From: a bacterium
Lineage (GTDB): Bacteria; Patescibacteriota; Gracilibacteria; JAUYGZ01
Length of the DNA stretch: 64,000 nucleotides
Reading direction: 5' to 3'
Assembly: GCA_030690415.1 (NCBI GenBank)
Contig: JAUYGZ010000003.1
Location: forward strand, 62,001-126,000
Part shown: in pieces, positions 36,373 to 46,701 of the stretch
Layout: each line of letters starts with the position of its first letter
How positions within the stretch are numbered: the first letter of the stretch is position 1
Translations under genes and position numbers: made by a program
Notes under the pieces: model-generated
What the model saw: the letters and a program-made list of their open reading frames with translations, nothing else
The model's database searches: none
What the model was told of the DNA's origin: nothing

Positions 36373-37401
36373 ATGTTCAATTGGCTTACGCATTCCAATA
36401 CACGCCTGCGGATGCTCAAAATGTTCTTCAAAGAACCCAAAGGCTCTCTCTACGGACTTGAGATCGCCCAGTCGCTCAAGGCTTCCCCGGGGACCACGCA
36501 CAGGGAGCTAAATGCCATGCTGAAACAGGGGATTATCACCAAAAAGAGAGAAGGTGCCCTCGTGATGTACCGATTAAACACGGGACATCCCTATTTCGCA
36601 GAGCTCAAAAGAGCTGTTTTTCCCAAGAAAAAGAGCACCCGGATCCTCTTTGTCAGTGATCTTCATCTGACGGTGGACACTCCTCAGGATCTTATCGAGG
36701 ACTTTCTGCTCCTCTGCGATTACGCGGAAGAGAACGCCAGTGAATTGGTTCTGGTGGGAGATGTCATCGAAATGCTGAATTCCTGCAGCTTCCAGACCTA
36801 TCTGGTTCACAAGCCGGTCTTTGATCGTCTGGTAGAGCTCTCTCATGAGCTCAAGGTGACTTATCTGGTCGGCAATCACGATGGTTTCCTGAGCTTTTTT
36901 GCTGATCAGGGAGAGAAATTCTTTGATTCCCGTATCCATTTCGCGCACGACTATAGCCATTCCAAATTGGGTATCTATGCGACTCACGGACACCAGTACG
37001 ATGATTGGAGCGAGATGAAAGGATTCAAGGCAAAGAAAGTCAGTCCAATTCTCCAAAACCTTCAAAAACACTTGAGGTCTCTCAAGCGAGAGGGCTATTC
37101 CGTTCATCAAAACAAGCTTCTCGAGGTGATCAAGCATGCTGAAAAGGCAGCCCAGTTCGCCGAGTACGTTAGCAGCAGGAAAATCGATTTTTCCACCAAA
37201 TTTCAGGGTATTGCAAAGGACATCATCGCTGAAACGAAGGCAGGCTACGTGGTCATGGGCCACACGCACAAAGCGCAACTCAAGCAGTTTGATGAGGGTA
37301 TCTACTTCAACACCGGGTCCTGGCATTCCGAAAAAACCCGGCAATTTGTCGAAATCGACAACGAAGGTGGGGCATTGGTGCCGATTTCGGAGTTGAGATA
37401 G
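36373..37401 (+). CDS. Winged-helix domain fused to calcineurin-like metallophosphoesterase
   Basis: N-terminal wHTH (GSLYGLEIAQSLKASPGTTHRELNAMLKQGIITKKREGALVMYRLN) followed by LFVSDLHLT, LVGDVIEML, LVGNHDG, ATHGHQYD, VMGHTHKA. Confidence 0.9.
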   Translation: MFNWLTHSNTRLRMLKMFFKEPKGSLYGLEIAQSLKASPGTTHRELNAMLKQGIITKKREGALVMYRLNTGHPYFAELKRAVFPKKKSTRILFVSDLHLTVDTPQDLIEDFLLLCDYAEENASELVLVGDVIEMLNSCSFQTYLVHKPVFDRLVELSHELKVTYLVGNHDGFLSFFADQGEKFFDSRIHFAHDYSHSKLGIYATHGHQYDDWSEMKGFKAKKVSPILQNLQKHLRSLKREGYSVHQNKLLEVIKHAEKAAQFAEYVSSRKIDFSTKFQGIAKDIIAETKAGYVVMGHTHKAQLKQFDEGIYFNTGSWHSEKTRQFVEIDNEGGALVPISELR

Positions 37402-37467
37402 AGGAGCTTTTCAAATGGCCTTCACTTCGTTACAGTAGGCTCATCTTATGAGCTTATTTCGTCATTC

Positions 37468-39003
37468 ATGCCTACCAAACGAGCACTCATCTCCGTCTAC
37501 GACAAAACCGGCATCGTCGAATTTGCCACAGCTCTTCAAAACGAGTTCGACTACGAGATCCTATCTACGGGAGGCACCGAAAAGATGTTGAGAGAAGCGG
37601 GTTTGACTGTGAAAGCCGTCGAGGACTACACGGGCTTTCCGGAGATGCTAGATGGTCGGGTCAAAACCCTTCATCCCATGATCCACGGGGGGCTCCTGGG
37701 ATTACGGGAAAACGAGAAGCATATGGAGCAGCTCGTTCAGTACCAGATCGGACTCATCGACATGGTGGTGGTAAATTTGTATCCCTTTCAGCAGACCGTG
37801 GCGAGTGGAGCTCCCTTCGAAGACATCATTGAAATGATCGATATTGGAGGTCCTTCGATGTTGCGGTCAGCCGCGAAGAATCACCAGTCAGTAGCTATTC
37901 TCTCATCCATCAGCTGGTACGAACCCATTTTAGCCGAACTGAGAGGAAGTGGGGGAAAGATCAGTCCGGAAACGAGGAAAGAAATGGCTGCCGAGGTCTT
38001 TTGGCAAACGGCCCAGTACGACGCAGCCATCACGAAATATCTTTCAGAAGGGAATCGACAATTGTTTCCTGTCGAAAAAATCGAGGACCTGAGATACGGG
38101 GAAAACCCCCACCAGAAAGCAACGGCCTGGAGAGATCCGAACGCTGAACAGGCTGGGACCATATCCGGTTCCACCCAGCTTCACGGCAAGGAAATGAGCT
38201 TTTTGAATTATTACGACACCGACGCGGCTCTAGCTATGGTTCGCGAATATGACGATCCCGCAGCCGTTTTCGTCAAGCATGCAAATCCCTGTGGGATTGC
38301 CCAACATGAATCTCTGCTCGAAGCCTTCAAGAGAGGCTTTGCCTGCGACCCCCGCTCAGCCTTCGGAGTCATCATTGCGTTCAATCGTCCCGTTACCCCG
38401 GAAATCGCCAATGAGATCGAAGCTCAAAGGATGTTTGTCGAGGTCATCATAGCCCCTTCGTTCGAACAAACAGCACTGAAACAGCTTCAACAAAAGAAGA
38501 ACCTGCGTTTGCTGGAGATAGGCGAGATCGCGAAGCTCACCGAAGCCGACTTCGACATCAAAAAAATATCAGGAGGTTATCTCACCCAGGACATCGACAC
38601 CCAGCTCATCACCGAAGCCGATCTCCAGTTCGTCACCGAAAAGAAACCCAGTTCATCCCAGATCCAGGACCTGCTCTTCGCCTGGAAGGTCGTCAAACAC
38701 GTCAAATCCAACGCCATCGTTCTCGCTAAAGACGAAGCCACTGTTGGCATAGGAGCCGGTCAGATGTCCCGCGTCGACTCCACTGAGATCGCGGTTCGTA
38801 AGGCAGGGGAGAGGGCAAAAGGCTCTGTCCTCGCCTCAGACGCCTTCTTTCCCTTTCCCGACTCCATCGAAGAGGCCGCCAAACACGGCATTGCCGCGAT
38901 CATCCAACCGGGCGGTTCGATAAAAGACGATGAAGTCATCGTCAAGGCTAATGAACTTGGTATTCCAATGGTGTTTACGGGAAAGAGGGCGTTTAAGCAC
39001 TGA
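37468..39003 (+). CDS. purH: Bifunctional AICAR formyltransferase / IMP cyclohydrolase
   Basis: ALISVYDKTGIVEFA, LSTGGTEKMLREAG, VKTLHPMIHGGLL, VKHANPCGIAQ. Confidence 0.97.
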   Translation: MPTKRALISVYDKTGIVEFATALQNEFDYEILSTGGTEKMLREAGLTVKAVEDYTGFPEMLDGRVKTLHPMIHGGLLGLRENEKHMEQLVQYQIGLIDMVVVNLYPFQQTVASGAPFEDIIEMIDIGGPSMLRSAAKNHQSVAILSSISWYEPILAELRGSGGKISPETRKEMAAEVFWQTAQYDAAITKYLSEGNRQLFPVEKIEDLRYGENPHQKATAWRDPNAEQAGTISGSTQLHGKEMSFLNYYDTDAALAMVREYDDPAAVFVKHANPCGIAQHESLLEAFKRGFACDPRSAFGVIIAFNRPVTPEIANEIEAQRMFVEVIIAPSFEQTALKQLQQKKNLRLLEIGEIAKLTEADFDIKKISGGYLTQDIDTQLITEADLQFVTEKKPSSSQIQDLLFAWKVVKHVKSNAIVLAKDEATVGIGAGQMSRVDSTEIAVRKAGERAKGSVLASDAFFPFPDSIEEAAKHGIAAIIQPGGSIKDDEVIVKANELGIPMVFTGKRAFKH

Positions 39004-39255
39004 GCCAACCCTTCTCCTTGCCAAACCACCCAACAAATAGCCTAAACACTTGATAAAAAAGCCATTTTCGAATAAAATTTCTCCGATGAGCAGAGCCTGG
39101 TTTTCTCGATACTCGCTCACGGTTCCTTAAGAAGACCTATCGATCAGTTTATCCGCCAGCTTCATCGTAAGCGCAGATCCAAATTCTTTTGGTTCAGAAG
39201 GATCTACAACCGGCTTTTCTCTCCTGCCAGAAGGCATCGGAAAAAGGCTATATTG

Positions 39256-40287
39256 ATGGATTTTGAGGAAGAATTAGTCGATCGGACCCACCGCAGTTTC
39301 GTGAATCAGATCAGACATCGTATCGTCACGCGTTCGGTGATGGTTTTTCTGCTGATCTTTGTGGTGGGCTCTTTGTCACCCAATTTCCTATCCGTCAGTG
39401 ATTCTTCCTTTGATTATCCGGTCGCCAGCGCAGATTTTGAAGACCAGTATGCCGAATCCGTGCTTCTCTCAATCGATGGATTCCTCACCAAGACCTACAC
39501 CCCTACCCAAGAGAGTAAGGGGGCCAATGGAGTCTTTAGCGTCACGATTGAGTCGGGAGACACGCTTTCGGGTATCGCGGAGAGGTACGGAGTGACCGTT
39601 CGGGACCTGATTGTCAATAATAACCTGCCCAAGAACCCTATCCTCAAGCCAGGTCAAAAACTCAATATCGCCAATGGTATTATTCATCAGGTAGGTGACA
39701 AAGATTCGCTGGATTCCATCGCGAAGGCCTATGGCGTTGAAAAAGAAAAAATCCTGGCAGCCAATGAAATCCTGGAAAAGGAGCTCAAATCAGGTATGCA
39801 ACTTGTCATCGTAGGGGCGAAGAGAACCCTCCCAACCTTCAGCACGCCGAATTCCTATAATCCGGCCAATATCGCTCTATCGCCAGAAAACTTACTCACT
39901 CCTCCACTGACTGGAGTAGCGGGAAAATTACTCTTTCCTTCAATTGGACAGTATACCCAGTACTTCCGCGCAGGACACTACGCGGTTGATATTGCCAATA
40001 ATCAGTCTCCTGCCGTGGTCGCAGCAGAGTCCGGCATTGTAAAAAAAGCTGCATGTGGATGGAATGGAGGCTATGGATGCATGATTGAAATCGACCATGG
40101 TGATGGTGTGGTGACCCTCTACGCGCATAATAGGAAGCTTTATGTCACTGTTGGAGAAGCTGTTCAGCGAGGACAAACCATTTCTCAGATGGGAAATACC
40201 GGAAGGGTGTACGGAAAGACAGGTATTCACCTCCACTTTGAAGTGATCGTGAATGGAGTGAAGAGAAATCCGCTGGCGTTCTTCTAA
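39256..40287 (+). CDS. LysM-domain M23 peptidase
   Basis: Two LysM motifs (VESGDTLSGIAERYGVTVRDLIVNN; VGDKDSLDSIAKAYGV) and HYAVDIAN...GIHLHFEVIVNG. Confidence 0.93.
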   Translation: MDFEEELVDRTHRSFVNQIRHRIVTRSVMVFLLIFVVGSLSPNFLSVSDSSFDYPVASADFEDQYAESVLLSIDGFLTKTYTPTQESKGANGVFSVTIESGDTLSGIAERYGVTVRDLIVNNNLPKNPILKPGQKLNIANGIIHQVGDKDSLDSIAKAYGVEKEKILAANEILEKELKSGMQLVIVGAKRTLPTFSTPNSYNPANIALSPENLLTPPLTGVAGKLLFPSIGQYTQYFRAGHYAVDIANNQSPAVVAAESGIVKKAACGWNGGYGCMIEIDHGDGVVTLYAHNRKLYVTVGEAVQRGQTISQMGNTGRVYGKTGIHLHFEVIVNGVKRNPLAFF

Positions 40288-40302
40288 AGCAGTTCGTAAT
40301 TC

Positions 40303-40704
40303 GTGTACATGAAAAAGCTGATTCAGGCGCTATCACGACTCGTGATTCCAGGCTGTATTTTCAGTTTTTTTTCAATCCCAACAACCTATGCCCAGAGAAG
40401 CCTGACGATTTTACCAGGGGGAACAACAGACGAACTGGTCAGAAAGATCCAAACTGGACGCATCCAACTTTCTGATATTCCTCTTTTCATCAGTTCTTTC
40501 ATCGAGCTGGGAATTCTTCTCGCGGGGAGCATCGCCTTCATCATGATCCTCGTTGGAGGCTATCAATATATCATTGGAGGAGTCTATAGCGATATGCGAG
40601 AGAAGGGGAAAACCACCCTGACGTATGCCATTTCAGGATTCATCCTCTGCATGCTCGCTTACGCGATCGTGACCCTTGTCCAGCTCGCCGCCACCTCGTT
40701 TTAA
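40303..40704 (+). CDS. VirB2/TrbC pilin-like small membrane protein
   Basis: Signal peptide ending TYAQ, two TMs (LGILLAGSIAFIMILVGGYQYIIGG; AISGFILCMLAYAIVTLVQLAA). Confidence 0.5.
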   Translation: MYMKKLIQALSRLVIPGCIFSFFSIPTTYAQRSLTILPGGTTDELVRKIQTGRIQLSDIPLFISSFIELGILLAGSIAFIMILVGGYQYIIGGVYSDMREKGKTTLTYAISGFILCMLAYAIVTLVQLAATSF

Positions 40705-40794
40705 ATTCTCATCCTTCATTCTTCATCTTTCTCCATTCTCCGAACTCCGAACTCCGAACTTTTTCTTCTTCATCTTCATTCTTCATTCTTATTA

Positions 40795-41580
40795 TTGTTC
40801 CCCATCCTCTTTCAGCTCGACTCCTTTTCACTCTTCGGCATGGAAATAGGTCCCGTAGCACTTTTTTCGCATGGAGTTTTTTCCGCCATCGGGTTTTTAA
40901 TTGGGGTCCTCTGGTTCGTAAAAGTCGCGCAAAAAAAGCATTTGCACCTGGAATTCATTGCTGACCACTTTTTTTCTCTCATTTTCTGGGCTGTCCTGGG
41001 TGCTCGGTTGGGATACGTTTTTGTTTTCTATCCCCGGTACCAGGATAATCTTCTCTCCGTCTTTTCTCTCTGGGACGGGGGATATTTTCTCTGGACGGGG
41101 ATCGTTTTCTTTTTGTTGGCTTTGCTGTACCACTGTTCCAAGCAAAAGGAAAAAATCGGCCAATGGTTGGACGTGATCATTCCGGCAGGAATTATTGCCT
41201 TTGTTCTGGAGACTTTTGGGGCCTTCCTGGGAGGAAATCACTTCGGAAAACCGACCGAAATGGCTTGGGGGGTAGTATTTGAAAACGCTGAAGTGCCTTT
41301 CACCATTCCGATCCACCCTGTTCAGCTCTATCTCCTGGGATCCCTTCTCATCCTTCTCGTGATCATCCAAATTTTGCACCGAAGAAAGGTTCGGGAATCG
41401 CTGGTGGGACTCGTAAGCCTTGCGTTGTTTTCACTTTTCTCATTTTTGACAGAATACTTCCGTGGAGACGAAATGATTTTGTATTTTAATCACCGATTTA
41501 CTCAGATTCTCGAGTTGATGGTGTTTATTTTTTCCGTTATTCTCATTCTGGTCTATAAAAAGAGGGCGAGGATACACTAA
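40795..41580 (+). CDS. lgt: Prolipoprotein diacylglyceryl transferase (TTG start)
   Basis: SHGVFSAIGFLIGVLWFV, GARLGYVFVFYP, GGNHFGKPTEMAWGVVF, HPVQLY. Confidence 0.9.
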   Translation: MFPILFQLDSFSLFGMEIGPVALFSHGVFSAIGFLIGVLWFVKVAQKKHLHLEFIADHFFSLIFWAVLGARLGYVFVFYPRYQDNLLSVFSLWDGGYFLWTGIVFFLLALLYHCSKQKEKIGQWLDVIIPAGIIAFVLETFGAFLGGNHFGKPTEMAWGVVFENAEVPFTIPIHPVQLYLLGSLLILLVIIQILHRRKVRESLVGLVSLALFSLFSFLTEYFRGDEMILYFNHRFTQILELMVFIFSVILILVYKKRARIH

Positions 41581-41589
41581 TCAGTCTGC

Positions 41590-42102
41590 ATGGAAATCAT
41601 CGACAAACTCATCGCTCTCTCTGAATCTCCTTTTGTGGATATTGCAATAAAGGGATCACTCATTTATCTTGCGGCGCTCTGGTTTGCCATGGTGGTCTGG
41701 GTTGCCAGAGACATCATTCATCGGAGCAACAATATTCTCTTCCAGGTCAGCATGATTTTGCTCAACCTGGTCATGCCGGTCTTTGGACTCATCCTCTACA
41801 TGATCATTCGGCCATCCAAGACGCTTTTGGAAAAATACTATGACGAAATGGAATACAGTTTTCTTTCTGAACAAGCGGGAGAACATCAGGATGAAAACTG
41901 TCCCCGCTGTGAAAAAAAAGTGTCACAGGATTTCCTCTATTGTCCCTCCTGCACGGAACAGATTCGAAACAGCTGCTGGAGCTGCAGCCACATCTACCTC
42001 CATGAATACCTGGTCTGTCCGTACTGTGGGAAAAAGGAAAAAAGCCGGCCCCTAAAAACCACAAAAAAGACAGAGGAACTGGTGGAAACGGTGAAGAAAT
42101 AA
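41590..42102 (+). CDS. Membrane protein with C-terminal double zinc ribbon
   Basis: Two TMs; CPRC..CPSC and CWSC..CPYCG. Confidence 0.75.
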   Translation: MEIIDKLIALSESPFVDIAIKGSLIYLAALWFAMVVWVARDIIHRSNNILFQVSMILLNLVMPVFGLILYMIIRPSKTLLEKYYDEMEYSFLSEQAGEHQDENCPRCEKKVSQDFLYCPSCTEQIRNSCWSCSHIYLHEYLVCPYCGKKEKSRPLKTTKKTEELVETVKK

Positions 42103-42126
42103 AGGTGAGGGGTTCTTCCGTTTACG

Positions 42127-43428
42127 CTATTTCACAAGAGTTATCAATTCCTCAATCGGAAGCTTCTTCTGATCTCCTGTCATCATATTTTTCACCGAAC
42201 ACATCCCACCGGTCATTTCATCGTCTCCGACCACGACCACAAAAGGTATCCCGAGTGTGTCAGCATAGGCGAAATTCTTTCCAATGCCCCTCTCAAGCAT
42301 GTCCAGATCGGTATTGATTCCTTCACCGCGAAGCTGTTGAGCGATCTGAAGCGCGTAAGCCCTTTCATTTCGACTTACGGGAACAACAAAAACACGTGTT
42401 AACGATCTGGTTTTACCTTCACCTTTCTCCCGGAGGGCATCGCAAATCACACTCACCCCGAAGCTGATGCCAACCGCGGCGAATTCCTGTTTGCCTCCCA
42501 GGAACTGGCCAATCATCTTGTCATAGCGACCGGTTCCCACCAGAGAGGAGCTGATTTGACTGGAATTCAAAACAACCTCAAAGAAAAAGCCGGTGTAGTA
42601 TTCCAGTCCACGAGCCAGAGTGGGGTCAAAAACGAGGTTTGGAACCTCCTTCAGGATCTCCAAAATTTCCCTGATTCGAGCACAGCCTTTGCTGTCCGAA
42701 AGGATCTTCTCGAGGCTCTGGAGACGGTCTTCATTACTCCCTTCAAGGTCGGTCATGCTCATGAGTCGCTCGGCTTGTTCAAAGCTCACTCCTGTCTTCT
42801 TCATTTCAGCGATGACGCCATCCTTTCCAATCTTCTTTAGCTTATCGAGTGCGATAATGGTTTTTCCCCGCAGCGATTCCTCAATATCAAGAGCATCCAT
42901 AAGCTCTCGAAGAAGCTCCCGGCTACTCATCAGGATGGTGACATCGAGATCCAGAGCCGTGAAGAGATCCCGAGCCATAAAGACTCCCTCAGCGTCTGCC
43001 AGAGCACCTGGCGCACCGATGATGTCGGCATCGGCCTGCCAAAACTCCCGATACCGGCCCAGCTTTATGGGGCCGTCCCGGAATACTTTCCCCATCACAT
43101 AGCGTTTGAAAGGAAGCTTAATCGTCGGATTCATGGCCACATATCGGGCAAGAGGGACGGTCATGTCAAAGCGAAGACCGAGCTCACGTTCACCCTGATC
43201 AGTGACCTGGAAGATTTCCTGAGATACATCTGTTCCCTCACCGGCGGCGAATTTCGCCTTCAAAACATCCATTCGTTCTACCAGAGGGGTCTCGAGGGGA
43301 AGGTATCCATAGCTCTCAAAAATACCACGAATTGCGTCCAGGACACGGAGCTGGAGGATTTTATCAGGAGGATCCAGATCACGCATACCCTTGGGGAGCA
43401 TCAGTTCCATTTGAGATGACTCAGACAT
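42127..43428 (-). CDS. hisS: Histidyl-tRNA synthetase
   Basis: PKGMRDLDPPDK, TDQGERELGLRFDMTVPLARYVA, YREFWQADADIIG, ARGLEYYTGFFFE. Confidence 0.93.
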   Translation of the reverse strand: MSESSQMELMLPKGMRDLDPPDKILQLRVLDAIRGIFESYGYLPLETPLVERMDVLKAKFAAGEGTDVSQEIFQVTDQGERELGLRFDMTVPLARYVAMNPTIKLPFKRYVMGKVFRDGPIKLGRYREFWQADADIIGAPGALADAEGVFMARDLFTALDLDVTILMSSRELLRELMDALDIEESLRGKTIIALDKLKKIGKDGVIAEMKKTGVSFEQAERLMSMTDLEGSNEDRLQSLEKILSDSKGCARIREILEILKEVPNLVFDPTLARGLEYYTGFFFEVVLNSSQISSSLVGTGRYDKMIGQFLGGKQEFAAVGISFGVSVICDALREKGEGKTRSLTRVFVVPVSRNERAYALQIAQQLRGEGINTDLDMLERGIGKNFAYADTLGIPFVVVVGDDEMTGGMCSVKNMMTGDQKKLPIEELITLVK

Positions 43429-43450
43429 GTGGAAACAAGAAAAAGCTGAA

Positions 43451-44248
43451 TTAGAATAGGGATTTTTTCCGGGAAATCAAAATTTTCCAGGGGAAGACTA
43501 CGGTCGCATTGAAAATGCGTTTAATTCTCCGGGGCTCGATCACCAGTCGGAAAAGCCATTCCAGACCACTTCTACGCATCCACAGGGGAGCTCGTTTTCG
43601 CTCGCCAGCTAGAAAATCAAAGGCACCCCCGATCCCCATGGCGACCTGAACGCTTTTCAGATGGGGAAGATTGCGTGCGATCCAGCGCTCCTGTCGTGGT
43701 GCTCCAAAAGCAACAAAGAGCACCTCAGCTCCTGAATTCTGGATCATTTTTCGGATTCCAGGCTCCTTCGCCGCGGAATCATCCCCACTGAGATGGCCTA
43801 CGATATTCACCCCGGATTCCCTCAGTTGATCAGCCAGTTTCTGACTCACCTTTTCAGAAGCACCGAGCAAAAAGACCTTCCGTTTCGGAAAGCGTTTAAA
43901 AAACGCCTGCATAATGTCTGTGCCGGTGACCCGTTCAGGGAATGGGGAAACCCGAACAGTTTTTCCGGGGCTGAGCAGCGTTCCCATCCATCGGAGGAGA
44001 GAAGGCTTCCCAGCCAGATACCGTCCGGCCCAAAGGACCCCAAATCCATCGGGAAGAGAAAGCTGGGCGGTGTTCAAAAGCTCTGCGAATTCAGGATCCC
44101 TCATGGCAATCAGACAAATTTCTGGATTAGGGGTGACACAAAAGAGCTGTTGACCATTATTCAGTGCTCTGTCCAAGTGATCCAGAACCTGCTCGCGAGT
44201 CAGAGGGTGAAAGGGAACAGTGGCGATGGTGATCGTTTTCATCTTCAT
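43451..44248 (-). CDS. WecB/TagA/CpsF family glycosyltransferase
   Basis: TPNPEICLIAMRDPEFAELLNTAQLSLPDGFGVLWAGRYL, FVAFGAPRQERWI, GIGGAFDFLAGERKRAP. Confidence 0.95.
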   Translation of the reverse strand: MKMKTITIATVPFHPLTREQVLDHLDRALNNGQQLFCVTPNPEICLIAMRDPEFAELLNTAQLSLPDGFGVLWAGRYLAGKPSLLRWMGTLLSPGKTVRVSPFPERVTGTDIMQAFFKRFPKRKVFLLGASEKVSQKLADQLRESGVNIVGHLSGDDSAAKEPGIRKMIQNSGAEVLFVAFGAPRQERWIARNLPHLKSVQVAMGIGGAFDFLAGERKRAPLWMRRSGLEWLFRLVIEPRRIKRIFNATVVFPWKILISRKKSLF

Positions 44249-45039
44249 GATGGGCCTTTACAGGTAGCAATAGGGGAAGCATTTCGCAAAGGGCGGGAAA
44301 AGATTTTTTCGGAGACTGGTATGGGGCTGGAAACTCCTTTCAGGAGGCGAGGTCGACAGACAAAGAGGAAGTTATGGCCCGAGACCCGAAACTCATTGAT
44401 TTCAAAGGATTGCTGAGATAGAAGACTTCTGACCTCAAAGGGAAGAAACGCGTAGTAGTAGCGTTTGATCTTTTCTGGTCCAAAAGGAATCATCAAATCT
44501 CGGGGACTTCCACGAAATCCCGACAGGATCCACCGAAAAAATGACCTGATAAAACAACCGGCATACTTCCACTGCCAGAGATTCCACACACTGAGCAGGA
44601 AGACCCCGTCCGGCTCGAGGTGTTGAAGCACCAGTTTGAGGGTTTTTTTCCGAAGTTTGGTCGAGGGGATGTGATGAAAAGCCGCAATGCAGAGTATCAC
44701 GTCAAATGAATTGGGGAGATCAAGCTCGGTGATATCCTGTTCGAGAAAAGTCTGTTTCGGATATCGCTTGTGGGCTATCTCCAGAAGCTCCGGACAAAAA
44801 TCAATGCCGGTATAATCCGGATTTTTATTTTGTAAAAAATCATACAATCTTCCGTTTCCACAGCCAAGGTCCAGCACTTTGCTTTCTTCAGAGACAAGGG
44901 AGCCAAAAAACTCAAATTCAGGCCAGGGATGAGATCGGGTTTGAGAAAATGAAGCAGCAATCTGACGGTAGGTCTTCTTAAGCTGTTGACGAATCTGCGA
45001 CGGAGATTGGTAAGACATACGAAGGGATAACAAGGACAT
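44245..45039 (-). CDS. Class I SAM-dependent methyltransferase (Trm9-like)
   Basis: KVLDLGCGNGRLYDFL, FDVILCIAAFHHI; start overlaps GT downstream (ATGA-type). Confidence 0.8.
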   Translation of the reverse strand: MSLLSLRMSYQSPSQIRQQLKKTYRQIAASFSQTRSHPWPEFEFFGSLVSEESKVLDLGCGNGRLYDFLQNKNPDYTGIDFCPELLEIAHKRYPKQTFLEQDITELDLPNSFDVILCIAAFHHIPSTKLRKKTLKLVLQHLEPDGVFLLSVWNLWQWKYAGCFIRSFFRWILSGFRGSPRDLMIPFGPEKIKRYYYAFLPFEVRSLLSQQSFEINEFRVSGHNFLFVCRPRLLKGVSSPIPVSEKIFSRPLRNASPIATCKGPS

Positions 45040-45125
45040 TGTATCCTATTCCAATCCATCAGCTCAACTTGCCAAAAAAGGGCAAAGAGTCTAGACTTAT
45101 CCGGTATTTCATAGAAGATTCGCTT

Positions 45126-46481
45126 ATGAGGACCTTTAAGATCATCGTCATTTCTGCACTGCTCATCATTGCGGCTGCGGTACTTCTGATCATTATCAGA
45201 GGCGCCATGCCCACGAGTGTAGGCCCAAGCGACGAGGAGTTTGCGGATATCTATGAGGAAAATGAGCATGATCTCGGAGATGACCAAGATCTGTACAGCC
45301 AACAAATGAAGCAGCTCGAAGGGACCGTAAAGGTTTTGGGGGTATCGATCTATGGAGAAGGGACTCATCGATTGGAAAAAGACAACACATTGGTTGCAAT
45401 TCTCGAGAGTACGGATGAAAAGGTTAATCTTCAGGATTTTATTGAGAAGGAAGTCAGGGTGCGGGGATTTGTCCGAGATACGATTGAAGGCGGGCAAAAA
45501 ATTATGGACGCGTCCTATCTCGAAGTACTGGAAGAGTCAGGCGTGAAACGCTTTAGTGAGGTTTCCTACGAATTCAGTTTTTCCTACCCTGGTGACTGGG
45601 ATCTGAAAAAAGAAAGTGACAAGGTGACTTTTTCACGACAAGTGGGAGACACCACTGATAACCTCATGATCGTCTACCAGTTTAAAGATGTGAACCAGTC
45701 ACTGGAACAATGGCTAACGGATCGAGATCAAAACCTTTCTTTCGATGAAACTCAGGTGAAAGTGGGATCGGTGACAGGTGTTCGTCGTGTTATCACAAAC
45801 GGGGATGAGAAGATCGTCAAAACTTATGTAAAAGAAGGAAAGAACGCCTACGAGATTCGATTGGTTTCACAAGACGAGGTGATCCGAAACCAGTATTATT
45901 CCATTGTTGATTTTTTTCAGACCACGTTTGTGGGGTCTGATGAAGAGCCACAGATGGAGCCGGCTGACACGGTAGATGACAGTATGAAGTTGGAGATGAC
46001 TGATGATGAGGAAGTAATGGATCAGGAAGACAGTATGACGAAGGAAGAAGACACGAAGAAAGAGGATTCGATGGAAGAGGCAACACAACCGGAAGAGACA
46101 GTAAAAGCTGACACAACAGTAGAATCGGAACAATCCTTCACCGAGCTTGAGCCCCTTTCGCCAGAGGAAGTGAATCAGGTCATGGAAAAGGGATTTTCAT
46201 CGTTCGAAGGGCGAAGCCTCTCTTTTGAGTACCCTAAGGTGTGGTACTTCTCTTATCTCGGGAATGGGAAATATGGATTCACTGATGACGTGACCTACAA
46301 GGCAAACGAAGAACAAATTGACGAATCTACCAGCAGGATTCTTCTGATAGCCGGTTCGGTTGATGTTCCTTGTGCCTACAAACAAGAAACGACGCTCGAA
46401 TCCACCCGTTATACCGTCTGTGCCCGTGAGCCGGGGCTCGACCAGATATCGGATCGGGTGGCTGAAAGCATCAAGAAATAG
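45126..46481 (+). CDS. Membrane-anchored protein with acidic linker and PsbP-like segments
   Basis: ATG at 45126 followed by TM; EFSFSYPGDWDLKKESDKVTFSR; Asp/Glu-rich linker. Confidence 0.6.
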   Translation: MRTFKIIVISALLIIAAAVLLIIIRGAMPTSVGPSDEEFADIYEENEHDLGDDQDLYSQQMKQLEGTVKVLGVSIYGEGTHRLEKDNTLVAILESTDEKVNLQDFIEKEVRVRGFVRDTIEGGQKIMDASYLEVLEESGVKRFSEVSYEFSFSYPGDWDLKKESDKVTFSRQVGDTTDNLMIVYQFKDVNQSLEQWLTDRDQNLSFDETQVKVGSVTGVRRVITNGDEKIVKTYVKEGKNAYEIRLVSQDEVIRNQYYSIVDFFQTTFVGSDEEPQMEPADTVDDSMKLEMTDDEEVMDQEDSMTKEEDTKKEDSMEEATQPEETVKADTTVESEQSFTELEPLSPEEVNQVMEKGFSSFEGRSLSFEYPKVWYFSYLGNGKYGFTDDVTYKANEEQIDESTSRILLIAGSVDVPCAYKQETTLESTRYTVCAREPGLDQISDRVAESIKK

Positions 46482-46516
46482 AAGGCAATTCTTATTTTAT
46501 TCGAGGAGAGTAAGAA

Positions 46517-46591
46517 TGGTGGCCAGAGGCGGAATTGAACCACCGACACAAGGATTTTCAATCCTCTGCTCTACCACTGAGCTACCTGGCC
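46517..46591 (-). tRNA. tRNA-Phe(GAA)
   Basis: GGCCAGGTAGCTCAGTGGTAGAGCAGAGGATTGAAAATCCTTGTGTCGGTGGTTCAATTCCGCCTCTGGCCACCA; CCA encoded. Confidence 0.93.
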
Positions 46592-46686
46592 ATGGTGAGA
46601 TTCTTTTTTGCTTTTTGTATACGCTTTTTAAAGCTCTAGCTTTCCATAGCTTGTGAGGGATTTTGGAGGGGGCGAAGAAGGAAGAT

Positions 46687-46701
46687 GAGCTACCTAGCCA
46701 T
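46687..46701 (-). repeat. 15-nt copy of the tRNA-Phe 5' end
   Basis: gagctacctagccat vs gagctacctggccat at 46579-46593 (one mismatch). Confidence 0.6.

Noticed and set aside
39249-39258. Leaderless promoter (TATATT) at the LysM/M23 gene
   Set aside because: The -10-like hexamer is too close to the ATG to place a start site before it; likely chance
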